DNA of 64,000 nt from Pseudoalteromonas luteoviolacea (GCF_001750165.1 NZ_CP015411.1:2632001-2696000), one strand, 5' to 3'. Positions 43,464-52,746 are shown, numbered from the stretch's first letter. Numbers and translations are program-made. Notes: generated by a model from the letters alone, not told the origin.

Positions 43464-43925
43464 CTATATAATTGGTAAGGCAGTTGAACGCTTAACGCAC
43501 GTCATGGTCACATTAGAGTGAACTTCTTGTACATATTCTAGATTCAATAAATTGTCACGAACAAATAGTTCATACCCTTCGATTCCCTTAGAAACGATCC
43601 TAAGCATGAAGTCCATTGTGCCAGCCATAGTGTAGCACTCAGTGACTTCATCATAACTCATGATCAATTTTTCAAATTCAGCAAGATTGCTGCGACCATG
43701 GTTCGATAACTTTACATGGGCATACACTAACATATCGAAGCCAAGTTGCTTTTCGTCCAACAGCGCAACTTTCCCTTTTATGAACCCATCTTGTTCCAAT
43801 TTAGCGATGCGTCTCCAACAAGGAGATTGTGATAATCCTACTTTGTCTGCAATTTCTGCAGTAGACAAACTTGCATCTTGCTGTAACAACGCTAGTATCT
43901 GACGATCAACTTGATTTAATGACAT
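43464..43925 (-). CDS. Lrp/AsnC-family transcriptional regulator
   Basis: A 153-residue regulator with N-terminal helix-turn-helix (DRQILALLQQDASLSTAEIADKVGLSQSPCWRRI, split by the turn) and a C-terminal RAM ligand-binding domain (DEVTECYTMAGTMDFMLRIVSKG). Such proteins form octamers and sense amino acids. The neighbour is a SulP transporter rather than an amino-acid gene, so its targets are unknown. Confidence 0.92.
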   Translation of the reverse strand: MSLNQVDRQILALLQQDASLSTAEIADKVGLSQSPCWRRIAKLEQDGFIKGKVALLDEKQLGFDMLVYAHVKLSNHGRSNLAEFEKLIMSYDEVTECYTMAGTMDFMLRIVSKGIEGYELFVRDNLLNLEYVQEVHSNVTMTCVKRSTALPII

Positions 43926-43972
43926 ATTTTTCTTTATATTTTAATGTTAAATTTTACGCTATTCACGTAGCG

Positions 43973-44614
43973 CTACCCAAAGCGACCGCTCATAAATGGG
44001 TTATTACGCTTCTCGTACCCTATAGTGGTATCTTCTCCGTGACCACTCAATACCCGAGTTTCATCATCCAAGGTAAAAAGCTTTGTTTTAATAGCGTGCT
44101 TAAGTTGTGAGGCATCTCCTTTAGGAAAATCAGTACGCCCCACTGAACCTTTAAACAGCACATCACCAACCAGTACTGTCGCACTTGCAGGTTCATAAAA
44201 AACAACATGTCCGGGTGTATGGCCTGGACAATGCCGCACTTGCAATCTCAACTCGCCAAGCTCAACAACATCACCTTCGTTTAACCAATGGTGAGGCAAA
44301 AATGAGTCATGTGGCGCGAATCCAAACATCTGCGCCTGCATAGGTAAACCATCTAGCCAAAACGTATCATCGATATGAGGGCCAACAATGTCTACATTAA
44401 ATTGTTTGGCAAGTGCCTCACTGACACCCACATGATCCAAGTGACCATGTGTAAGCAAAACTAGATCTACATCAAGGTTATGCTGCTTCACAACTGCAAT
44501 AATTTTGTCAGCATCACCACCGGGATCTACTATGGCAGCTTTTCCCGTAGACTCGCAAGCGATAACTCGACAGTTTTGCATAAACGGCGTTACAGGTATT
44601 GTTAAAACTTTCAT
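43973..44614 (-). CDS. MBL-fold hydrolase, glyoxalase II-like (YcbL type)
   Basis: A 213-residue metallo-beta-lactamase-fold hydrolase. The metal motif THGHLDHVG (HxHxDH) is intact, with further ligands in CPGHTPGHVVF, GDVLFKGSVGRTDFP and LSGHGEDT. The short length and GSVGRTDFP match YcbL-type type II glyoxalases. Its ATG follows the upstream M14 peptidase stop by one base, so they are cotranscribed. Confidence 0.9.
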   Translation of the reverse strand: MKVLTIPVTPFMQNCRVIACESTGKAAIVDPGGDADKIIAVVKQHNLDVDLVLLTHGHLDHVGVSEALAKQFNVDIVGPHIDDTFWLDGLPMQAQMFGFAPHDSFLPHHWLNEGDVVELGELRLQVRHCPGHTPGHVVFYEPASATVLVGDVLFKGSVGRTDFPKGDASQLKHAIKTKLFTLDDETRVLSGHGEDTTIGYEKRNNPFMSGRFG

Positions 44615-44615
44615 G

Positions 44616-46412
44616 TTACTGCCCCGTATACGACATTAAAATCGGATACTTCAAATATGCTTTATCATAGTATGGTGTTTTTTCATACAGCCATTCAAGC
44701 CTTTGTTTATCACTTTTAGCAAAGTTTTTATCCTCACGGATCTTTTTATCAAATGCCAAAGCAAGCTTAGGACTCTCTTTTAACATCTTCCTAGCATATG
44801 GCTCAAGTGCATAATTTTCAACATATTCTGTACGCTGGAAAATACTATGGAAGTCTCCCCATGCGAAAAATGAGTCTGGGGCCGCAGGGTAAAGCAAATG
44901 TGTTACTAATTCAGAGTATGCTTGTTTTGTAGAAACTTTAGTCCACCCAGAAAGAGAAACTTCTTCATCTAACACGCTAGATTTGAATGTTGCTTCTACT
45001 CTAAAACGCCCTTCAAATGGCGTTTTAGCGAAGCTGTGTTTATCGACCGTCAGCTGTGTTAAAGCGGCTAATGATGTGCCTGTTGCAAGTGTTTCAACCT
45101 CGACACCATGTAGTTTTAGTTTATCCACTAAATCAGTATATTGTGGAGGAATGTAAAACGCCTCAGGAACTTGCACAGTCGTTTTGACGTCTTTCTGCCA
45201 ATAAACAGGCAACTTATCATAGTTAATTGGCTCGCCAAGATATTTTACTTCTTTATGCCCAGACAGCGCACTTTCAAAGCTTTTATACTTAATGCCCTTG
45301 AAATTTACATAATCAGGCTGTTGGCTATAAGATCTTGAAACAACAAGCTCTTTAGGGTGAGACTGCTTTTCAGTTTCCACTGCGTTATGTAAATCTTTAT
45401 GATGATGTGCTAGCGCATCAATCACACCATCTATAAAGACATAAGTGCCTAATACACGCTGTTTATATGGCTTCAAGGAGTGGTTTTCAACCAAAATAGT
45501 TGGTAACCCTTTGATATCTCCCCAACCATTTGAAAATCTCGGTGACGCAACCCACCCCGCCAAACCTTTCTCAAGATCACGTTTATCCATCACAAATATA
45601 AGCGGACCAGGAATATGACCATTTTTTGTCAGCTTTTGATCAATAGTTGGCGTAAATTGTTCTTCTAAAACTTGTGCTATTGCAGGTGATTCACTGGCAA
45701 AACTCGGATTGAATCCATAGGTTACGTCATACTGGTAATCAGCACCATCTGTGACGTGCACATCTACGTACAACGCTGGGGAGTAATCATTAATTACTTG
45801 TAGTACTGAACGTACACCTGGTGTGTCTAGCTTGGTGTAGTCACGGTTTAAATTTAAGTTTTTCGAGTTTGTTCTAAAGCCCATGGTCACGGGGCCACGT
45901 TGGTTTATACGATTAAACTCACTACTTCTTTCGTGACCATCTACGTTCAATATTGGAATAAACAAAATGTTTACTTTACTCAAGATATCACGGCGCTTTC
46001 CTGTAGCAATATCTCTAAGTAGCATAAACATGGCATCTTTACCGTCAATTTCACCAGCGTGGATGCCCGCTTGGATCAATAATGTCGGTTTATTATTATT
46101 TTTCATCATCGCTGGTGAAAATTGGCTATCTTCAACAGCTAACAGCATATTAATATTTCTGCCCTGATCGCTCACACCAATTTTTACCGACTTGAACTGC
46201 GTAGGGTTAGATGCGACTAAACGCTTTATAAATGCATTTGTTTGTTGATAATTCGGAGACGACAATCCACCACTTAACTCAAAGTCTGTTGTCAGAGGTC
46301 CTTCTTGTTGCATTAAATTTTCACTTTGACCTTGCCAAAGTTGCAATGGAGGGAGATGACTATTCAAATTAAGCGTTGCGGAAAGCAGAACAATACCTAA
46401 ACTCATAAACAT
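44616..46412 (-). CDS. M14-family zinc carboxypeptidase, secreted
   Basis: A 598-residue protein with an N-terminal signal segment (MFMSLGIVLLSATLNL). IQAGIHAGEIDGKDA supplies the first zinc ligands (HxxE) and YVDVHVTDGADYQYDV the third His. The catalytic Glu is probably in the VENHSLKPY region, which differs from standard carboxypeptidase A. The long C-terminal half (from ~350) is not in simple M14 enzymes but occurs in the marine M14 group. It degrades peptides in the periplasm or outside the cell. Confidence 0.88.
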   Translation of the reverse strand: MFMSLGIVLLSATLNLNSHLPPLQLWQGQSENLMQQEGPLTTDFELSGGLSSPNYQQTNAFIKRLVASNPTQFKSVKIGVSDQGRNINMLLAVEDSQFSPAMMKNNNKPTLLIQAGIHAGEIDGKDAMFMLLRDIATGKRRDILSKVNILFIPILNVDGHERSSEFNRINQRGPVTMGFRTNSKNLNLNRDYTKLDTPGVRSVLQVINDYSPALYVDVHVTDGADYQYDVTYGFNPSFASESPAIAQVLEEQFTPTIDQKLTKNGHIPGPLIFVMDKRDLEKGLAGWVASPRFSNGWGDIKGLPTILVENHSLKPYKQRVLGTYVFIDGVIDALAHHHKDLHNAVETEKQSHPKELVVSRSYSQQPDYVNFKGIKYKSFESALSGHKEVKYLGEPINYDKLPVYWQKDVKTTVQVPEAFYIPPQYTDLVDKLKLHGVEVETLATGTSLAALTQLTVDKHSFAKTPFEGRFRVEATFKSSVLDEEVSLSGWTKVSTKQAYSELVTHLLYPAAPDSFFAWGDFHSIFQRTEYVENYALEPYARKMLKESPKLALAFDKKIREDKNFAKSDKQRLEWLYEKTPYYDKAYLKYPILMSYTGQ

Positions 46413-46547
46413 TCTTTGTGTCTTTTTTGTATAAAGATGATTATATCAATATTTTATTTAACAGCTTACAATGTGCGGTGATTCAACAAAAATTCACAGT
46501 TAAACGCACTAAAATGCGATCAACTTAAGGAAAGTTTAACGAAACCA

Positions 46548-47375
46548 ATGAGTAAAAGTATTTTAATCACAGGATGCTCGACAGGTATAGGATTGTATTG
46601 TGCAAAAACACTGTATAAATCCGGGTACAAAGTTATCGCCTCTGTTAGAGACCCAAAACACCGCTCACAATTTGAAAAGCTCAACATACCATGTATTTTA
46701 CTCGATTTAGCTGACGATGCGTCAATAAACCAAGGATTCCAACAGGCACTTGACTTATGTGACGGAAAACTCGATATACTGTTTAACAACGGAGCATATG
46801 GTCAACCGGGTGCGGTAGAAGACTTACCAACAGAGGTGTTAAGGCAACAATTTGAAGTTAATTTTTTTGGTTGGCATACTCTAACCCGCCTCGCTGTCGC
46901 GCATATGAGAGTACAAGGACAAGGTAGGATCATCCAAAACTCTTCTGTTTTAGGCTTAGTTGCGCTGCCTTATCGCGGTGCATACAACGCCAGTAAATTC
47001 GCATTGGAAGGCCTTACCGACACCCTCAGAATGGAGCTTGTAGATACCAATATACAAATTAGTCTCATTGAGCCAGGACCTATCTTATCTGACTTTAGAA
47101 AAAATGCCCGACAGGCATTTGAACAACATATTGATATTGAATCCAGTCATCATAAAGATGAATATCAAGCGCAATTAACCAGGCTCAAAGCGCAAACCGC
47201 GCCGCAAAAATTTACGCTGGGTCCTGAGGCTGTTTACGATAAATTGATACATGCCATTGAAGCGCCAAATGCTAAAGCAAGATATTACGTTACTTTTCCA
47301 ACTTATTTGATGGGTTACTTGAAACGCATTTTAAGTACAAATTGGTTAGACAAATTACTGCTGAAAAATCCCTGA
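46548..47375 (+). CDS. Short-chain dehydrogenase/reductase
   Basis: A 275-residue SDR with cofactor motif ITGCSTGIGLYCA, NNGAYG, and the catalytic Ser (NSSVLG) and YxxxK (YNASK) residues. The C-terminal tail (TFPTYLMGYLKRILSTNWLDK) is hydrophobic and common in SDRs acting on membrane-associated substrates. The P/FG pattern resembles 17-beta-hydroxysteroid dehydrogenase-like SDRs, but the substrate is unknown. It is convergent with rplT and shares a terminator with it. Confidence 0.9.
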   Translation: MSKSILITGCSTGIGLYCAKTLYKSGYKVIASVRDPKHRSQFEKLNIPCILLDLADDASINQGFQQALDLCDGKLDILFNNGAYGQPGAVEDLPTEVLRQQFEVNFFGWHTLTRLAVAHMRVQGQGRIIQNSSVLGLVALPYRGAYNASKFALEGLTDTLRMELVDTNIQISLIEPGPILSDFRKNARQAFEQHIDIESSHHKDEYQAQLTRLKAQTAPQKFTLGPEAVYDKLIHAIEAPNAKARYYVTFPTYLMGYLKRILSTNWLDKLLLKNP

Positions 47376-47432
47376 TGATGGCGTGTATAATAATAAGTTT
47401 CTACGATGGGATAAACTTAACAAGCAAAAACT

Positions 47433-47459
47433 AAAAAAGGAGCCATAGGCTCCTTTTTA
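47433..47459. terminator. Bidirectional terminator between SDR gene and rplT
   Basis: AAAAAGGAGCC (47434-47444) and GGCTCCTTTTT (47448-47458) with loop ATA form an 11-base stem with T runs in both directions. It serves both convergent genes. Confidence 0.9.
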
Positions 47460-47484
47460 ACATCGCTTTACTTAATCAAAAAAA

Positions 47485-47844
47485 TTAAGCTGCAAGACCT
47501 TCTTTTGCTTTCTCTACTAGAGCAGTGAAAGCTACTTGGTCGTATACTGCGATATCAGCTAGGATCTTACGATCGATTTCAATTGACGACTTTTTAAGGC
47601 CGTTAATGAAGCGGCTGTAAGATAGGCCGTTTTGACGTGCTGCAGCATTGATACGTGCAATCCATAGTTGACGGAAAGTACGTTTCTTAGCGCGACGGTC
47701 ACGGTATGCATATTGACCAGCTTTAGTTACAGCTTGGAACGCTACGCGGTAAACACGTGAACGTGCTCCGTAGTAACCTTTAGCTTGCTTTAATACTTTT
47801 TTGTGACGTGCACGTGCGATAACACCGCGTTTAACTCTTGCCAT
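47485..47844 (-). CDS. rplT: Large ribosomal subunit protein L20
   Basis: A 119-residue L20 beginning MARVKRGVIARARHKKVLKQ with the long basic N-terminal extension and conserved ARVYRVAFQAVTKAGQYA and WIARINAAARQNGLSYS. It assembles early in the 50S subunit and acts in E. coli as repressor of its own operon. It follows rpmI by 15 bases. GAGGATATC precedes the ATG. Confidence 0.98.
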   Translation of the reverse strand: MARVKRGVIARARHKKVLKQAKGYYGARSRVYRVAFQAVTKAGQYAYRDRRAKKRTFRQLWIARINAAARQNGLSYSRFINGLKKSSIEIDRKILADIAVYDQVAFTALVEKAKEGLAA

Positions 47845-47859
47845 TTCTGATATCCTCTA

Positions 47860-48060
47860 TTAAGCGAATGGTAACATACGATCGATAAGGCCTAGGTCAT
47901 TCTTATGAACCATAGACTTAGCACGTAGGTGTAGTTTACGCTTAGAAGACTTCTTAGTCAGGATGTGACGAAGATGCGACTGTTTACGCTTGTAACCGCC
48001 TGAAGCAGTCTTTTTGAAGCGCTTTGCAGCACCTCTGTGTGTTTTTAGCTTATAAGCCAT
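47860..48060 (-). CDS. rpmI: Large ribosomal subunit protein L35
   Basis: A 66-residue L35, MAYKLKTHRGAAKRFKKT...GYKRKQSHLRHILTKKSSKRKLHLRAK, starting at 48060. An upstream in-frame extension (20 codons to 48120, MMFASAYLH...) lies in the regulatory leader and is not part of L35. The region upstream (48061-48277) is where L20 represses translation in E. coli. Confidence 0.97.
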   Translation of the reverse strand: MAYKLKTHRGAAKRFKKTASGGYKRKQSHLRHILTKKSSKRKLHLRAKSMVHKNDLGLIDRMLPFA

Positions 48061-48192
48061 TGCAATAACTCCAAATGATATTGCGTTTAATATATGCAAG
48101 TAGGCGGATGCGAACATCACTTTTAAGGCCCAACTTACACCCTATTCCGGCGAAGCTGAATGTAAACATACAGCCTACTTATTACCGGTCAA

Positions 48193-48239
48193 CACAGGTG
48201 ACTTTAGATTGAAAATCTAAGTACTTTTTTATACCTGTG
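48193..48239 (-). promoter_or_regulatory. Nested hairpin in infC-rpmI leader, possible L20 control site
   Basis: CACAGGT (48193-48199) pairs with ACCTGTG (48233-48239) and encloses a second stem CTTTAGATT / AATCTAAG (48202-48221). It lies in the 217-base infC-rpmI gap, where L20 binds a pseudoknot in E. coli. It could also act as a weak terminator/processing site. The role is inferred from position. Confidence 0.45.
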
Positions 48240-48277
48240 CCAAATTCTTTCAAAAATCGGCGCGAATTATGCCTGAC

Positions 48278-48826
48278 TTATGCTTTTTTTGCAATAGGTG
48301 CCATCATCATAACCATCTGGCGACCTTCAACACGATTTGGGAAAGACTCAACTTGAGCGATTTCTTCCAAATCTGCTTTTAAGCGATTAAGCATGCTGAT
48401 TGCGATTTCTTGGTGAGCCATTTCACGACCACGGAAACGGATGGTGATTTTCGCCTTGTCGCCACCTTCTAAGAACTTGCGCAAGTTACGAAGTTTAACT
48501 TGATAGTCACCTTCGTCAGTGCCAGGGCGGAATTTAATCTCTTTAACCTGGATCTGTTTTTGCTTTTTCTTCTGTTCTTTTTGTAATTTTGCTTTTTCAA
48601 AAACGAACTTACCATAGTCCATTACCTTAGCCACTGGTGGCTCAGCGTTTGGACTGATTTCAACAAGGTCTAAACCTGCGCTTTCTGCTTGCGCTAGCGC
48701 ATCTCTCGTAGAGACAATGCCCGCTTGCTCACCTTCAGCATCGATTAAGCGAACTTCTTTCGCTGTGATTTCATCATTGATACGATTCTTTTGAGCAGTA
48801 GTTTGCCCTTTTTTGCCGCCTCTAAT
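48278..48826 (-). CDS. infC: Translation initiation factor IF-3, AUU start
   Basis: A 182-residue IF-3 starting at ATT 48826 (reading IRGGKKGQTTAQKNRIN with the first residue as Met). The Shine-Dalgarno GGAGG lies 8 bases before this ATT. An upstream ATG at 48850 would put that ribosome binding site inside the coding region and add eight residues (MDFLEERT) not found in IF-3. AUU initiation is the known basis of IF-3 autoregulation in E. coli. The conserved IF-3 core includes NAEPPVAKVMDYGKFVFEK and EIKFRPGTDEGDY. thrS lies 76 bases upstream. Confidence 0.95.
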   Translation of the reverse strand: MRGGKKGQTTAQKNRINDEITAKEVRLIDAEGEQAGIVSTRDALAQAESAGLDLVEISPNAEPPVAKVMDYGKFVFEKAKLQKEQKKKQKQIQVKEIKFRPGTDEGDYQVKLRNLRKFLEGGDKAKITIRFRGREMAHQEIAISMLNRLKADLEEIAQVESFPNRVEGRQMVMMMAPIAKKA

Positions 48827-48857
48827 GGTACGTTCCTCCAAAAAATCCAAAATTAAA

Positions 48858-48891
48858 CGTGCGGCACTATTGTAGATATGTTTGCCGCACG
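48858..48891 (-). promoter_or_regulatory. Hairpin between thrS and infC
   Basis: CGTGCGGCA (48858-48866) and TGCCGCACG (48883-48891) form a GC-rich 9-base stem with a 16-base loop in the 76-base thrS-infC gap, ending about 20 bases before the infC Shine-Dalgarno. It may mark RNA processing or partial termination that uncouples infC from thrS, or shape the infC initiation region. Confidence 0.5.
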
Positions 48892-48902
48892 GGTTTCAAA
48901 AA

Positions 48903-50813
48903 TTAAACTCTGTTTTTAATTTCTTCGCTAATTTTAGCAACAAAATCATCTACAGAGAATTTGCCAAGGTCTTCACCCTTGCGTGTTCTTACTGCTAGCT
49001 CTTGTTGTTCGACTTCTTTATCGCCTACAACAAGTAAATAAGGTATACGTTTTAAAGTATGCTCGCGAATTTTAAAGCCAATCTTCTCATTTCTCAAGTC
49101 AGCACAAGCTCTTATTCCAAGTTTATTTAGCTTTTGCACAACTTCTTGGACATAATCTGCCTGTTTATCCGTGATATTCATGATCACAACCTGCTTTGGT
49201 GCTAACCATGTTGGGAAGAAACCTGCATACTCTTCAGTTAAAATACCGATGAAACGTTCAATTGAACCCAAAATCGCACGGTGGATCATAACAGGCGTTT
49301 TACGCTCGTTGTTTTCAGCGACATATGTCGCGCCCAAACGACCCGGTAACGCAAAGTCTAGCTGTACTGTACCACATTGCCAAGCTCGCTCTAGGCAATC
49401 GTACAATGTGAACTCAATCTTAGGTCCATAGAACGCACCTTCGCCCGGCAGGTATTCAAACTCAATGTCGTTAGACTTAAGCGCTTCAGCAAGTGCAGCT
49501 TCAGCTTTGTCCCACATTTCGTCTTCACCGATACGTTTTTCTGGACGAGTAGACAGTTTTACAACTATCTTTTCAAAACCAAATGTTTCATACGTATCGT
49601 AGACCATTTTAATACAAGATGAAACTTCATCCATGATCTGCTCTTCTGTACAGAATACATGGGCGTCATCTTGAGTAAATCCACGGACACGCATTAGGCC
49701 GTGTAGAGCGCCTGACGGCTCATTACGGTGACAACAACCGAACTCAGCCATACGCAGTGGTAGATCACGGTATGATTTCAAGCCTTGGTTGAAGATTTGT
49801 ACGTGACCTGGGCAGTTCATTGGTTTGATTGCATATTCACGCTTCTCAGATTCAGTTGTGAACATTGCATCTGAATACTTATCCCAGTGACCAGACTTTT
49901 CCCAAAGCCCTCTGTCCATCATCAATGGACCCTTTACTTCTTCGTAGTCGTATTCACGTAATTTTTCACGAACAAAGTCTTCTAGCTCGCGATAAATACT
50001 CCAACCGTCGTTATGCCAAAATACCATGCCTGGCGCTTCTTCTTGCCAATGCCATAAATCTAGCGCTTTACCAATTTTACGGTGGTCACGTTTTTCAGCT
50101 TCTTCTAAACGCTTTAGGTAAGCCTTTAACTGCTTTTTATCTGCCCAAGCTGTACCATAGATACGTTGAAGCATTTTGTTATCTGCATTACCACGCCAAT
50201 ATGCGCCTGCAACCTTCATAATTTTGAAGTGTTGACAGAATTTCATGTTTGGCACGTGAGGACCACGACACATATCAATGTATTCTTCGTGGTGGTATAG
50301 GCCTGGACGATCATCTTTAGCAACGTTTTCGTCAAGGATTTCCATCTTGTAAGTTTCACCACGAGATTCAAACGTGTCTCTCGCTTCTTGCCAGCTTACT
50401 TTCTTTTTAACAACATCATAGTTTGTTTTAGCAAGCTGCAACATGCGCTTTTCAATTGCATCAAGATCTTCTTGAGTTAATGAATGCTCCATGTCGATAT
50501 CATAGTAGAAACCATTATCGATGGTTGGACCTATCGCCATCTTAGCTTCTGGGAAGAGCTGTTTTACCGCGTGGCCAATTAAGTGCGCACATGAGTGACG
50601 AATGATCTCTAAACCGTCTTCGTCTTTTGCGGTAATGATTTCAAGATTGGCATCTTGTTCAATGATGTCGCATGCATCTACACGCTCGCCATTGACACGA
50701 CCAGCAATGGTCGCTTTAGCAAGACCAGGGCCGATGTCTTTAGCAACATCAAGAGTAGAAACAGGGTTTTCGAAAATACGCTGACTGCCGTCAGGAAGAG
50801 TAATTACTGGCAT
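48903..50813 (-). CDS. thrS: Threonyl-tRNA synthetase, full length
   Basis: A 636-residue enzyme with TGS domain (1-60), editing domain with HxxxH (HSCAHLIGHAVKQLFP) and SAD motif region, catalytic core from ~240 (DHRKIGKALDLWH) with zinc Cys in MNCPGH, HRNE motif 2, DDAHVF and motif 3 GSIERF, and anticodon-binding domain from ~535. It charges tRNA-Thr and removes misattached Ser. It heads the thrS-infC-rpmI-rplT operon. Compared with the 13.3 kb paralogue it keeps the standard active-site residues. AGGA lies six bases before the ATG. Confidence 0.98.
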   Translation of the reverse strand: MPVITLPDGSQRIFENPVSTLDVAKDIGPGLAKATIAGRVNGERVDACDIIEQDANLEIITAKDEDGLEIIRHSCAHLIGHAVKQLFPEAKMAIGPTIDNGFYYDIDMEHSLTQEDLDAIEKRMLQLAKTNYDVVKKKVSWQEARDTFESRGETYKMEILDENVAKDDRPGLYHHEEYIDMCRGPHVPNMKFCQHFKIMKVAGAYWRGNADNKMLQRIYGTAWADKKQLKAYLKRLEEAEKRDHRKIGKALDLWHWQEEAPGMVFWHNDGWSIYRELEDFVREKLREYDYEEVKGPLMMDRGLWEKSGHWDKYSDAMFTTESEKREYAIKPMNCPGHVQIFNQGLKSYRDLPLRMAEFGCCHRNEPSGALHGLMRVRGFTQDDAHVFCTEEQIMDEVSSCIKMVYDTYETFGFEKIVVKLSTRPEKRIGEDEMWDKAEAALAEALKSNDIEFEYLPGEGAFYGPKIEFTLYDCLERAWQCGTVQLDFALPGRLGATYVAENNERKTPVMIHRAILGSIERFIGILTEEYAGFFPTWLAPKQVVIMNITDKQADYVQEVVQKLNKLGIRACADLRNEKIGFKIREHTLKRIPYLLVVGDKEVEQQELAVRTRKGEDLGKFSVDDFVAKISEEIKNRV

Positions 50814-50833
50814 TTTTAATCCTATTTACAGTG

Positions 50834-50854
50834 GTGACACCTACGCCGCGTCAC
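50834..50854 (-). promoter_or_regulatory. Possible ThrRS autoregulatory hairpin in thrS leader
   Basis: On the minus strand GTGAC and GTCAC enclose the loop GCGGCGTAGGT, 21-41 bases before the thrS ATG. In E. coli ThrRS represses its own mRNA by binding a leader hairpin that mimics the tRNA-Thr anticodon arm, with CGU in its loop. The position and the CGT in the loop fit, but the stem is only five pairs. Confidence 0.35.
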
Positions 50855-51048
50855 ATGTATCTATAATCAATTTTAAGTGTTAGTGTTGCCCATCAACGCT
50901 TTTACGAATAAGCATTGGTTATTCAGTGGTATGCTAAATTTGACTGGGGTCTTTCAATCCTGCGGCTATTGTGACCTGATGCGTGACGAGTTGCAAGGAA
51001 AAGACTAAGATAAAATAGTCATTCTTAATGGAAAACAGAGGGATTTTT

Positions 51049-52050
51049 ATGGAGCAGCGAAAAACTTTCAAATTTGCGTCTTTCAATCTTTTGAATTTTG
51101 CATCGCCTCCTTATGCATTTTATCAGCCTGAAGAAACTTACAATGACACACAGTGGGCCACAAAAACGCAGTTTATTACAGGCCTTATCCAACACATTGA
51201 TCCAACTGTCATCGTATTCCAAGAAGTGTTCAACCCAGATGTATTAGCCTCATTGTGCGAAGACTTAGGCCTAAGTTACTTTGCAACAGTAGACTCACCC
51301 AAACAGGATACCGTTTACCCAAACGTACTATTTAACCCAGTAGTGGCCATCGCTTCAAAAATCCCATTTAAGCAATGCAAGCCGCTAGAACCTTGCCATG
51401 AATTATTAGAATATTTAAATAACCTCGCGCATTTCAAGTTTAATCGCACCCCAATCAAATGCACGTTTGACCTAGATGAATTCGGCTTATTAACGATTTA
51501 CGCCGTACACTTCAAATCTCAACGTGTCCATTCAATGGCACCATTACTTGGAGATCCAGACCAAGAAGATCCATTTCTAGTCATGCTCAATCAAACGGTA
51601 GGCACAATGCAGTCTCAAATTTCCCGCTCTTTAGAAGCGTCCATTGTGTATTACGACGCTTTGAAAACACAAAGAGAGAAGAACTCCGCAACACTCGTGA
51701 TGGGTGACTTCAATGCCCACATTACCAGCCCTGCTCTGTCGTTTATGACAGAACAATTTCCAATTATCAGTGAGTCCTCTCAATTGGGCAGCGTTGGTTT
51801 ATTTGAAAGCTTTGCTATTGCAGACAATCAACCCGAGTTAGGAGTAAAGCCTCCTACCCATTATTACCACGGTGAGGGTAATGTATTAGATTATATTTTG
51901 GCGTCTAAAGAATTTACACCTCGAGACCCTAATACACGTGTTAACTCGTTAACTTATCATAATTATGCAAGCCATTTGGACCCTAAAAGGGACGAAGAGG
52001 ACATAAGATATTCAGATCATGCGGCAATTGCGATAGAAATTACAATTTAA
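51049..52050 (+). CDS. Endonuclease/exonuclease/phosphatase-family protein
   Basis: From ATG 51049 (GAGGGATTTTT upstream) a 333-residue protein of the EEP fold: FASFNLLNFASP, VIVFQEVFNPDV with the catalytic Glu, VMGDFNAHI and YSDHAAIAIE with the C-terminal Asp-His pair. It could hydrolyse phosphodiesters in nucleic acids or lipids. No signal peptide. It is transcribed with DUF3010 about 50 bases downstream. Confidence 0.88.
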   Translation: MEQRKTFKFASFNLLNFASPPYAFYQPEETYNDTQWATKTQFITGLIQHIDPTVIVFQEVFNPDVLASLCEDLGLSYFATVDSPKQDTVYPNVLFNPVVAIASKIPFKQCKPLEPCHELLEYLNNLAHFKFNRTPIKCTFDLDEFGLLTIYAVHFKSQRVHSMAPLLGDPDQEDPFLVMLNQTVGTMQSQISRSLEASIVYYDALKTQREKNSATLVMGDFNAHITSPALSFMTEQFPIISESSQLGSVGLFESFAIADNQPELGVKPPTHYYHGEGNVLDYILASKEFTPRDPNTRVNSLTYHNYASHLDPKRDEEDIRYSDHAAIAIEITI

Positions 52051-52101
52051 TAAACAAGCTATGCTATTATCCCAGCCATTAGGTATAAATTGGAAAATAT
52101 A

Positions 52102-52563
52102 ATGAGAACATTAGGTGTTGAAATTACTGGTAGCGAAGCGATGCTTTGTCTTTTATCAAAAGAGAACGACGTATTCGACATTAGGGATATTCGACAAACT
52201 CGCTTCACATTGGCAAACATCGGCCAAGATCAAGAAGCAATGCGCAAGTTTCACTTTGATGTATCAAAACTGGTAGAAGATTATCAAATCGATACCATTG
52301 CAATTCGTCAAAGAGCGCATAAAGGAAAGTTTTCGGGTAGTGCTGCGGGCTTTAAAATGGAAGCTGCTTTTCAGCTGATCCCGAACACTGAGGTACACTT
52401 ACTCAATGCAACCGAAGTGAAAGAACAACTAAAACGCAATCCGGTTCCTGTAGATTATGCCGACACTGGATTAAGAAAGTACCAAGAACAAGCATTCACA
52501 AATGCTTATGTACTGATCATGCGCAAAACGTATGGACATGATGTAGAAGACGAACAAGCTTAA
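52102..52563 (+). CDS. DUF3010-family protein
   Basis: From ATG 52102 (TTGGAAAATATA upstream) a 153-residue DUF3010 protein: MRTLGVEITGSEAMLCLL opens an RNase H-like fold, KGKFSGSAAGFKMEAAFQL is the conserved middle segment. Members are small gammaproteobacterial proteins of unknown function. It follows the EEP gene on the same strand. Confidence 0.85.
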   Translation: MRTLGVEITGSEAMLCLLSKENDVFDIRDIRQTRFTLANIGQDQEAMRKFHFDVSKLVEDYQIDTIAIRQRAHKGKFSGSAAGFKMEAAFQLIPNTEVHLLNATEVKEQLKRNPVPVDYADTGLRKYQEQAFTNAYVLIMRKTYGHDVEDEQA

Positions 52564-52746
52564 TACGCTTCTTTTGCACACTTATTGTAAGGTGAGTCAC
52601 ATCACTCACCTTTACTGTCACCCTATTCTAATTTTTCTCTCTTCAATACTATTTATATAAACGCTAACTTATACACTTCATTTTCTGCTAATCTCGAAAA
52701 CTCGAACAAATTTTTCGCGCATGTTGGAATTAAAAAGGATGTATTA

